From Bacteroidales bacterium (GTDB taxonomy: Bacteria; Bacteroidota; Bacteroidia; Bacteroidales; JAEINX01), in NCBI GenBank assembly GCA_016342645.1, contig JAEINX010000014.1:1-53425 (forward strand): a stretch of 53,425 nucleotides of DNA, in the 5' to 3' direction. The position numbers and the translations under genes were made by a program. Shown piece after piece: positions 47,501 to 53,425 of the stretch. A model generated the notes under the pieces. It was not told the DNA's origin and did no database searches. It saw nothing but the letters and a program-made list of their open reading frames with translations. Each line of letters opens with the position of its first letter. The first letter of the stretch is position 1.

Positions 47501-50333
47501 TCCCGGAAACCCTTTCACTTTCAAAGCATGGGATCAAAGTGCAAATTTAGAATCAACTTTTTTTGAATACGAATTTATAGGTGGATATACCGGAGATGTA
47601 TTTCCGGACAGTGGATGTTTCACAGGGGCATTACTTAGCTTTTCATATGAAGACCCACAAGATGTTTTTAATATTTACTATGAAGACGGAACCCTTGTAG
47701 CCGGTGAAGTTGAAGGAACAACTTATACGGATATGGATTTAATAGCCGGACAAGAATATTGTTATTATGTAACTCAAATCATGGAAGGTGGTTTCGAATC
47801 CAATCCATCAAATATTTTATGTGCTACCCCATTGCCTGATAATGCACCGATATTATTAAGTGCTACTCCCGGTATTGAAGAAATTAACCTTGAATGGGAA
47901 GCAATTTCCGATGAATCGGATAAGGATAACAAAACAGGGCATTTTAATGTTTATGGCGGCCATCCTTCAAGTTACATCTGGACAATTTATATTGGTGAAG
48001 CTAAAATTGACGGTCTTGATATGGTGGCAGGTGATGAAATTGGTGTTTTTGATGGCGATATTCTTGTGGGAGCTTTTACTTTAGACGAGGTTTGTACACC
48101 CAATAATCAATTTGAAAATGATTTCATGTCTTATAGCATCTTAAGAAATGGTGATCCGGGTTATACGGCAGGAAACAGCTTTACGATAATTGCATGGGAC
48201 GAAAGCGAACAAATAGAATCAATATCATTTGAGTATGTTTTTAGTGATCCTTACGGCGATGCATGGACAGGAGAAGTTTTTCCTTATGAAGATGGAGAAT
48301 ATTCAATGGCAGAGTTTTCATTTGTGAGTACTTATGTGCCAGCATTTAATATTTATTATGAAGACGGAACCCTTGTAGCAGGCGAAGTAGAAGGAACAAC
48401 TTATACGGATATGGATTTAATATTTGCTCAAGAATATTGTTATTATATTACTCAAATTCTGGAAAACGGCGAAGAATCCAATCCTTCAAATATATTATGT
48501 GCAATACCATATCTTGAGAACACACCTGTATTGCTAAATGCAGTACCGGGTATAGAAGAAATTACCCTTGAATGGCAATCAGTAGTAGAAAATGATAATA
48601 CTATACAAAAGGATTTTGAAAGCAAAGATAACCATTGGAGTGTAACAGGCGATCCATCCGCATATATATGGACTATTTACATAGAGGAAGCAACCATAGA
48701 TGCATTAGATATGGAAGCCGGAGATGAAATAGCAATCTTCGATGGGGATTTACCGGTTGGTTCTTTTACATTAACTCAGGTTTGCTCTCCGAATAATGCA
48801 TTCGAAAATGAACTATTTGCGTATAGTGAGTTGTTGAATGGTCCAGGATTTACTCCCGGAAATCCATTTAGTTTCAGAGCTTGGGATCAAAGCGAAAATT
48901 TGGAATATACTATTTATGAGTATGAACTTTTTGGACAATATACCGGAAATGTCTTTCCCAATGATTGGCCTTATTACTCCATGTTAAGAATTAACTTCTT
49001 TTCAGATTATCCTCCCGATAAATTTAATATTTATTACGAAGATGGAACCCTTGTAGCCGGTGAAGTTGAAGGAACAACTTATACTGATATGGATTTAACA
49101 GCCGGACAAGAATATTGTTATTATGTTACTCAAATCCTCGAAGGTGGTTTCGAATCCAATCCATCAAATATTTTATGTGCAACGCCATTAGGTAATTCAG
49201 GAACACAAAACTTTGAACTTGAATTTGGCTTTCAGTTTATTTCTTCAAGGATTATTCCCGAAAATCCCGATATGATAATTGTTGCCAATGAAATTCTAAA
49301 CGAAAACCTTGATTTCATTAGAAACTCGCAAGGCCAAATACTACGAAAAATCGGACCTAATTGGGTAAATGGCATTGGCGATTGGATTATTGATGAAGGT
49401 TACCTTGTTAAAATGAATGCCGCTGATTCATTTACAATCAATGGAGCTATAGTTGATCCTACAACTCCTATTCCTGTTGAAACAGGATTTCAGTTTGTAA
49501 GCTATTTTCCGGAAAATTCTATGGATGCTCTAATTGCCTTTGAAACTATCATTGGCGATGATCTTCATTTTATTAGAGGTTCTGAAGGGACAATGATTCG
49601 GAAAATAGGCCCGAACTGGGTGAATGGAATAGGTGATTGTCAGTCGGGTGAAGGATATCTTGTAAAAATGTTTTCTTCTGATGAAATTATTTATCCGGCT
49701 TCTGCAAAATCAAGCAATAAAACAACATTAGCTCCAACCCATTTTAATTTCAAAACCGGTAACCCCGCCGTAGCAGTTTATACACTCTATATAAAAGGCC
49801 TGGAAATCGGTGATGAAGTAGCTGCTTACGATGGAGATAAAATGGTTGGAGCTGTTAGAATTAATTCTGAAAATGTTTTTGAAAATGAACTTCCCGTATT
49901 TAATACTTTAATTAATGGAAAAGGATACGAAGAAGGCAATCCAATTACTTTTAAAGTTTGGTCTGAGAATAAAGTTGTTTCAGGCAATTTCACAATGGAA
50001 GCAATTTATGATTCTTATGTTTCGGATGTTTACCCAGATAGTGATGGGAAATATAGTGTTGTTAATATTTCTAAAGGAACAATTGTAAATGTTGAGGAAA
50101 CAATTTCTGTATATCCTAACCCTTCAGATGGAATATTAAATATCTCATTTGAAGGAATTAAAAGTGATATTCAAATTAAAGTATTAGATTTAAGAGGTAA
50201 AGAATATTCTAATTTTATATTTAGAGGATCAGCTTCAACACAACTTGATCTGACTGAATTAGCTGCCGGAGTTTATTTTATAAGCTTTAGCGGTCAAGAT
50301 TTTAGTGAGGTTAAGAAAATTGTGATCAAATAA
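44529..50333 (+). CDS. very large modular T9SS-secreted protein (Asp-box propeller, PKD, repeated GDEI/Fn3 modules)
   Basis: A 1934-residue protein with a signal peptide (KKIFLLTVLLSFGLLSIAQ). Residues about 50-560 look like a sialidase-type propeller with two Asp-boxes (SIDGGETWL, STDGGETWD) but no recognisable sialidase active site. A PKD domain follows (about 570-650, WKWDFNNDGIID). Next come four units of about 226 residues (about 655-1556), each with a GDEIGVFDGDILVGAF-type domain followed by an Fn3-like domain (FNIYYEDGTLVAGEVEGTTYTD, then YCYYVTQI and SNPSNILCA). They alternate A-B-A'-B' with an exact 453-residue super-period. The C-terminal part has the RKIGPNW doublet (about 1561-1721), one GDEV module (about 1736-1852) and a T9SS CTD (about 1857-1934). 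It is probably an adhesin or polymer-binding surface protein (inference). Confidence 0.9.
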   Translation: MKKIFLLTVLLSFGLLSIAQTKFQVKNNLREAKSIDFQASEKVLGQSSEMPYLKPATNSNIGSDAIDVIDIGNSANAYGLYNGGHTYVWVENDINSISFTHRMQNPPNGPGSGYVAYDFSIDGGETWLVNNQVYSPPTTELHARFPQGLIYNPEENTDPSQAYFTYFIPILEDNLQLGIYAWGVNGLTTIPPEPTQNHQYSNPSQGFYQNVPEAFHIVPNGNTFVVEPALLDGYFLNYTGNLLFTSGVFNTVINDYEYTQFLLPAPITNSPQYCNIPACRIAFSPDGQIGYVAMLANNDGNTAESYGCYYPILYKSTDGGETWDEEAINVQLGGPEGLDAVLNYMSDENLAQIFEPPIPPRDEIPYSTAFDLDLVVDAIGNPHILTTVGVGSQEWSIYTSAQGEACNGWISMLHIYKTDYGAWTADTLATPNTFSGVFGGYTGISEDNRPQISITPAGNKIFFSWIDSDQPDIIDNIYPDIFCVGYDIDNDVYTQDNGNYKLWNVTTLTPAWMESYMATQSYYVFDDDYSWEIPFVYQDMDINDPSAPVQYKYIKDFVIFSEAFYDYFKADFTANQTTITAGSSIQFYDQSIGDPLNWKWDFNNDGIIDRYIPNPNWTYDEPGIYSVSLTITDGIEEDTKLKERYIEVLELQSPVLISATPGIEEISLEWEPISNKSNKENKTGHFIFNGGNPASDKWAIYVGGAIFDGTDMEAGDEIGVFDGDILVGAFTLDQVCTPENQLYNDIFAYSMLRNGDPGYTAGGSFTIIAWDESEQIESISFEYIFSDPYGDAWTGDVFPYGDGQYSMAEFSFSGIYVPAFNIYYEDGTLVAGEVEGTTYTDLDLISGQEYCYYVKQIMVNGAESNPSNILCATPLLDDAPVLVSATPGIEEISLEWEAVPEKDKTSPKDFENDGEHWNVFGDPSAWTWIIYIGIAEFNIDGYDLEAGDEIAIFDGDILVGAYTLDQVCIPDNMFDNELIVYRELSNGPGFTPGNPFTFKAWDQSANLESTFFEYEFIGGYTGDVFPDSGCFTGALLSFSYEDPQDVFNIYYEDGTLVAGEVEGTTYTDMDLIAGQEYCYYVTQIMEGGFESNPSNILCATPLPDNAPILLSATPGIEEINLEWEAISDESDKDNKTGHFNVYGGHPSSYIWTIYIGEAKIDGLDMVAGDEIGVFDGDILVGAFTLDEVCTPNNQFENDFMSYSILRNGDPGYTAGNSFTIIAWDESEQIESISFEYVFSDPYGDAWTGEVFPYEDGEYSMAEFSFVSTYVPAFNIYYEDGTLVAGEVEGTTYTDMDLIFAQEYCYYITQILENGEESNPSNILCAIPYLENTPVLLNAVPGIEEITLEWQSVVENDNTIQKDFESKDNHWSVTGDPSAYIWTIYIEEATIDALDMEAGDEIAIFDGDLPVGSFTLTQVCSPNNAFENELFAYSELLNGPGFTPGNPFSFRAWDQSENLEYTIYEYELFGQYTGNVFPNDWPYYSMLRINFFSDYPPDKFNIYYEDGTLVAGEVEGTTYTDMDLTAGQEYCYYVTQILEGGFESNPSNILCATPLGNSGTQNFELEFGFQFISSRIIPENPDMIIVANEILNENLDFIRNSQGQILRKIGPNWVNGIGDWIIDEGYLVKMNAADSFTINGAIVDPTTPIPVETGFQFVSYFPENSMDALIAFETIIGDDLHFIRGSEGTMIRKIGPNWVNGIGDCQSGEGYLVKMFSSDEIIYPASAKSSNKTTLAPTHFNFKTGNPAVAVYTLYIKGLEIGDEVAAYDGDKMVGAVRINSENVFENELPVFNTLINGKGYEEGNPITFKVWSENKVVSGNFTMEAIYDSYVSDVYPDSDGKYSVVNISKGTIVNVEETISVYPNPSDGILNISFEGIKSDIQIKVLDLRGKEYSNFIFRGSASTQLDLTELAAGVYFISFSGQDFSEVKKIVIK
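46500..49217 (+). repeat. intragenic super-repeat, two 1359-bp units
   Basis: Inside the 44529 gene, sub-unit A (from 46500) recurs at 47859 and sub-unit B (from 47178) recurs at 48537. Both offsets are exactly 1359 nt. Within A/A', stretches over 30 nt long are identical (for example from 46839 and 48198). This points to duplication of an already diverged A-B pair. Confidence 0.88.
49221..50333 (+). repeat. 1.1-kb direct repeat, copy 1
   Basis: The 3' end of the 44529 gene aligns with the 3' end of the next gene at a constant offset of 2488 nt, from the GAATTTGGC at 49221 to the stop codon, with no net insertion or deletion. Identity is high, including long exact runs near 50160-50220. It encodes the RKIGPNW doublet, the GDEV module and the sorting domain. 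Confidence 0.9.
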
Positions 50334-50340
50334 TTATTCT

Positions 50341-50427
50341 GAATGCAGAGACGCAGAGTTGCAGAGAAAAGGATTTATTATCAAATATATTCAAATAATA
50401 TCTCTGCATCTCAGCGTCTCAGCGTTC
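50341..50427. repeat. 27-bp imperfect inverted repeat in the intergenic gap
   Basis: Arms 50341-50367 and 50401-50427 are complementary at 23 of 27 positions across a 33-nt AT-rich loop. The arms are built of GCAGAG/GACGC-type blocks unlike the AT-rich surroundings. It starts 8 nt after the stop of the 44529 gene. It could be a dispersed palindromic element or a strong transcript hairpin. There is no T run. Confidence 0.75.
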
Positions 50428-50466
50428 TATCAAACAAAGACCATTAATCAATTAAAAAAAATACAC

Positions 50467-52821
50467 ATGAAAAACTTTTACAAAATTTCAGTACTGATGA
50501 TGATTTGTTTCTTTATCGCACATTCATCTTTCGCAGAGTTAACCGCCGATTTTACGGTAGATCAACCAATAGTTATGGCCGGTAATCCAATTCAGTTCAC
50601 CGATCTCTCCACCGGAAATCCGACAATTTTGGAATGGGATTTTGAAAATGACGGAACCATTGACAGCTATGAACAAAATCCCGAATGGACTTATAATGAG
50701 GTTGGAGTTTATTCTGTTTCCTTAACTGTTAGTGATGGAACAAATAATGATACCGAATTAAAAGAAAATTATATAACGGTAATTGAGGCACAGGCTCCGG
50801 TTTTAGTATGTCTTATTCCCGGTCAGGGATCAATAACACTTAATTGGGAAGAAATACCATTAAAAAAAACAAATCACTTTAATTTTGAAGGTGGAAACCC
50901 GGCTGAGGCAATTTGGGCTATGTATATTGGGGAAGCTAAAATTTCCGGAGAGGATATGGAAGCAGGTGATGAAATCGGAATATATGATGGCGATCTGCTT
51001 GTCGGTGCTTTTACTTTAAATCAGGTTTGTACACCGGATAATCAGTTCGAAAATGTCTTAAATGCGTTTGCTGATCTCTATAGCGGGCCAGGATATGTCT
51101 CGGGAAATCCATTTACTTTTGTTGCATGGGACGAAAGTGAACAAACAGAATCAATAGAATTTGATTATACATTTAGTAACCCCTATGGTGATGCATATAC
51201 TGGAGATGTTTTCCCTGAAGGACATGGGCCATATTCAATAGTGCAATTGGCATTTAACGAAAGTGGTTACATACCAGCATTTAATATTTATTTGGATGAT
51301 GGAACTCTTGTCGAAGTTGGAGTTACAGGAAATTCATATGTTGATTATATTACTCCTATAGGTGAATATTGTTATTATATTACACAAATAATGGAATGTG
51401 GTATTGAATCAAATATTTCAAACATAGAGTGTGTAGTTTGTCCTCCACCGCCAAGAGCTATTTATGGAAATATTTCAGAAATAAGCGGAGCTATAGAAGG
51501 TGCTCAGGTGGTGCTCGAAGGAACAAGCTATTCTGCGATAAGCAATAAATATGGCCGTTATTGTATCTTTGACATTGAACCCGGTACTTATGATATAACT
51601 GCAACTGCCGAAGGATATAATTCTGTAACAATTTATGATAAAGTAATTGAAGAGTATAATTTTTACCCTATTGATTTTTTATTAACAAGAATACAAAATG
51701 TTGATCTTGAATTTGGCTTTCAGTTTATCTCGTCAAAGCTTATTCCGGAAAATCCCGATATGTTAATTGTTGCTGAAGAAATTCTAAACGAAAACCTTGA
51801 TTTTATGAGAAATTCACAAGGCCAAACATTACGCAAAATCGGCCCTAATTGGATTAACGGCATAGGCGATTGGATAATTGATGAAGGTTACCTTGTTAAA
51901 ATGAATACCGCTGATTCATTTACAATCAATGGTACTTTAGTTGATCCTTCAACTCCTATTCCAGTTGAAGCAGGTTTTCAGTTTGTAAGTTATTTTCCTG
52001 AAAATTCTATTGATGCTCTAATTGCCTTTGGAACTATCATTGGCGATGATCTTGATTTTATTAGAGGCTCAGAAGGGACAATGATTCGAAAAATCGGCCC
52101 GAATTGGGTTAACGGAATCGGCGATTGTCAGCCAGGAAAAGGTTATCTGATTAAAATGTTTTCCGCCGGTGAAATTATTTATCCTGCAACAGCAAAATCA
52201 AGTGGTAATACAATTTCTAATCCAACACACTTTAATTTCAAAAGCGGTAACCCCTCTGAACCTGTTTATACTCTTTACATAAAAGGCTTAGAAATCGGCG
52301 ATGAAGTAGCAGCTTATGATGGTGATAAAATGGTTGGATCTGTTAGAATTAATTCGGAAAAAGCCTTTGATAACGAACTTCCGGTTTTTAGTACTTTAAC
52401 AAATGGAGTTGGTTACGAAGAAGGTAATACGATTACATTTAAAGTCTGGTCTGAAAATACAATCCTTCCGGCCGATTTCACTTTAGAAGCAATTTATGAT
52501 TCTTATGTTTCGGATGTTTATCCTGAAGGAGATGGGAAATATAGTGTTGTGAATATTACAAAAGGAAAAATTTCAAATTCGGAAGAAACAATTTCTGTTT
52601 ATCCAAATCCTTCAGATGGAATATTTAATATCTCATTCGAGGGAATTAAAAGTGATATTCAAATTAAAGTATTAGATTTGAGAGGCAAAGAATATTCTAA
52701 TTTTATATTTAGCGGATCAGCTTCAAAGCAACTTGATCTGACGGAATTAACAGCCGGAGTTTATTTTATAAGCTTTAGCGGGAAAGATATTAGTGAGGTT
52801 AAAAAGATTGTGATCAAATAA
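50467..52821 (+). CDS. T9SS-secreted PKD/GDEI/Fn3 protein, short relative of the preceding gene product
   Basis: A 784-residue protein from the ATG at 50467, chosen because it precedes a signal peptide (KNFYKISVLMMICFFIAHSSFA). The frame extends upstream to an ATG at 50359 that lies inside the inverted repeat and is unlikely. Domains: PKD (about 22-110, LEWDFENDGTIDS), one GDEIGIYDGDLLVGAF module with Fn3-like partner (about 115-320), a carboxypeptidase-regulatory-like beta-sandwich (about 325-405, GAQVVLEGTSYSAISNKYGRYCIF), the RKIGPNW doublet, a GDEV module and a T9SS CTD. From about residue 415 onward it is the second copy of the 1.1-kb repeat. No catalytic motif is visible, so it is probably a binding or structural surface protein. 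Confidence 0.9.
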   Translation: MKNFYKISVLMMICFFIAHSSFAELTADFTVDQPIVMAGNPIQFTDLSTGNPTILEWDFENDGTIDSYEQNPEWTYNEVGVYSVSLTVSDGTNNDTELKENYITVIEAQAPVLVCLIPGQGSITLNWEEIPLKKTNHFNFEGGNPAEAIWAMYIGEAKISGEDMEAGDEIGIYDGDLLVGAFTLNQVCTPDNQFENVLNAFADLYSGPGYVSGNPFTFVAWDESEQTESIEFDYTFSNPYGDAYTGDVFPEGHGPYSIVQLAFNESGYIPAFNIYLDDGTLVEVGVTGNSYVDYITPIGEYCYYITQIMECGIESNISNIECVVCPPPPRAIYGNISEISGAIEGAQVVLEGTSYSAISNKYGRYCIFDIEPGTYDITATAEGYNSVTIYDKVIEEYNFYPIDFLLTRIQNVDLEFGFQFISSKLIPENPDMLIVAEEILNENLDFMRNSQGQTLRKIGPNWINGIGDWIIDEGYLVKMNTADSFTINGTLVDPSTPIPVEAGFQFVSYFPENSIDALIAFGTIIGDDLDFIRGSEGTMIRKIGPNWVNGIGDCQPGKGYLIKMFSAGEIIYPATAKSSGNTISNPTHFNFKSGNPSEPVYTLYIKGLEIGDEVAAYDGDKMVGSVRINSEKAFDNELPVFSTLTNGVGYEEGNTITFKVWSENTILPADFTLEAIYDSYVSDVYPEGDGKYSVVNITKGKISNSEETISVYPNPSDGIFNISFEGIKSDIQIKVLDLRGKEYSNFIFSGSASKQLDLTELTAGVYFISFSGKDISEVKKIVIK
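51709..52821 (+). repeat. 1.1-kb direct repeat, copy 2
   Basis: Partner of the repeat at 49221-50333, at a constant 2488-nt offset to the stop codon. Confidence 0.9.
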
Positions 52822-52886
52822 AAAGCAAGGCTTGGCCGGTAACGGTCAGGCCATTAGTAATAAAACCAGATAACCTTAAAAAAAGA

Positions 52887-53114
52887 TCAGATAATATTTA
52901 TCCTATCAGTGAGATAACAGAAGCAAGGTATATAATATTTATTAATCAAAGCAAGAATTATGTGTTGAATAAAACTTTTTGTAGTTGAAGCTATTTGTGC
53001 ATCGAAATCACGGCTTTTGTTTTTGTCAAGACCAAGAAACTGTTTACTTTCTTTAAAAAATACTTCAATGGCCTATCTGTTGGTATAATGCTCAAAACTT
53101 TTAACCGGACAATA
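52887..53114 (-). pseudogene. degraded IS transposase (DDE/IS4-type) C-terminal fragment
   Basis: The minus strand reads PVKSFEHYTNR, then a stop at 53073-53075, then AIEVFFKESKQFLGLDKN and KSRDFDAQIASTTKSFIQ up to a TGA at 52887. This is the conserved YxxRWxIEVxFKECKQxLGLG...DFDxQIAxxT block around the catalytic Glu of IS4-type transposases. The stop sits where Trp is expected (TGG to TAG), and another in-frame TAA occurs upstream at 53115. Only about 75 codons survive and no terminal inverted repeats are seen, so it is an old remnant. Confidence 0.8.
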
Positions 53115-53162
53115 TTATTGTGCAATATTAAAAACACAAATCAAAGGATTTTTTATTTAGTG

Positions 53163-53190
53163 AAAAGCCACCCTTTGAGAAGGTGGCTTT
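53163..53190. terminator. hairpin terminator
   Basis: AAAGCCACC pairs perfectly with GGTGGCTTT over a short loop, with A-rich and T-rich flanks. It could work in either direction. It lies about 340 nt after the stop of the 50467 gene and before the last gene. Confidence 0.6.
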
Positions 53191-53300
53191 GAATTGTTGT
53201 TACCTAAAAGTATCTATAGTAAAATTCTTCTCATCGAAGCAATCAATATTAAATAAAAACTTATCTTTACAAAAAAAAATATAAAATTTACAAAAGACAC

Positions 53301-53425
53301 ATGAAAAACATTCTAATCATTTTTATTTCTTTGGCTCTTATATGTAAATTTTCATATAGCCAAAATATTAACGGAATAATTGTTTCCGATTCGAATAATT
53401 TGACAGTTGTGAAACTTTGGGGAAC
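53301..53425 (+). CDS. exported protein, N-terminus only (runs off window)
   Basis: Only about 41 residues are in the window. They start with a clear signal peptide (KNILIIFISLALICKFSYSQ), so the product is exported. The following NINGIIVSDSNNLTVVKLWG is too short to assign. The VVKLWG end recalls the start of secreted C45-type acyltransferase-like proteins, but this is a guess. It probably has its own promoter downstream of the hairpin at 53163. Confidence 0.7.
   Translation, partial: MKNILIIFISLALICKFSYSQNINGIIVSDSNNLTVVKLWG

Noticed and set aside
46501..48084. Short same-strand frames of 60-117 codons inside the giant secreted gene
   Set aside because: They recur at repeat positions because the underlying DNA is repeated; the long frame has clear domains.

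Overview
The window comes from a member of the Bacteroidota, most likely an anaerobic, Bacteroidales/Marinilabiliales-like lineage. The evidence is a Bacteroidetes-type 16S rRNA signature at the left edge, AT-rich DNA with TTG-N19-21-TAnnTTTG promoters, and core type IX secretion system (T9SS) genes (porV, porU, porP-like, gldJ). At least six large secreted proteins also end in T9SS sorting domains. A sodium/proton-pumping pyrophosphatase, anmK, murF and mrdA-rodA fit the same group.

Layout. 1-962: 5' part of a 16S rRNA gene (minus strand) with tandem promoters upstream (about 1145-1332). 1659-3574: LytT/LytS-type two-component pair (minus). 3862-12218: tightly spaced run of four exported proteins (esterase-TPR, two FG-GAP propeller proteins, and a propeller fused to an Ntn-hydrolase-like domain). 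12390-14576: lipoprotein alpha/beta hydrolase, cold-shock protein and an unknown small protein. 14896-17283: membrane pyrophosphatase. 17284-17647: terminator, a degenerate 41-bp tandem repeat and a REP-like palindrome. 17648-27089 (minus): ispF, porV, porU and a second, complete porU paralogue. 27322-32388 (plus): porP-like, gldJ, murF, anmK. 32517-35948 (minus): a compact three-gene operon of corrinoid protein, MtaA/CmuA-like methyltransferase and a histidine kinase with a DUF1638-like sensor. 36245-40834 (minus): gingipain-like C25 protease. 41152-44222: mrdA-rodA. 44529-52821: two large modular T9SS cargo proteins sharing a 1.1-kb direct repeat. 52887-53114: transposase remnant. 53301-end: start of another exported protein.

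How it fits together. The porV/porU/porP/gldJ cluster encodes parts of the machine that exports and anchors CTD-bearing proteins, and much of the rest of the window encodes its likely cargo. Three cargo proteins (C25 protease, 44529 and 50467 genes) share the same C-terminal modules: a doublet built around an RKIGPNW motif and a GDEI/V...DGD domain that I cannot match to a named family.

The most interesting candidate system is the corrinoid operon at 32517-35948. It has a B12-binding protein and a methyltransferase whose expected zinc-ligand cysteines are replaced, but no visible substrate-specific methyltransferase partner. It is joined to a histidine kinase whose N-terminus resembles DUF1638, which suggests corrinoid- or methyl-group sensing rather than catabolism. 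This function is inferred, not shown.
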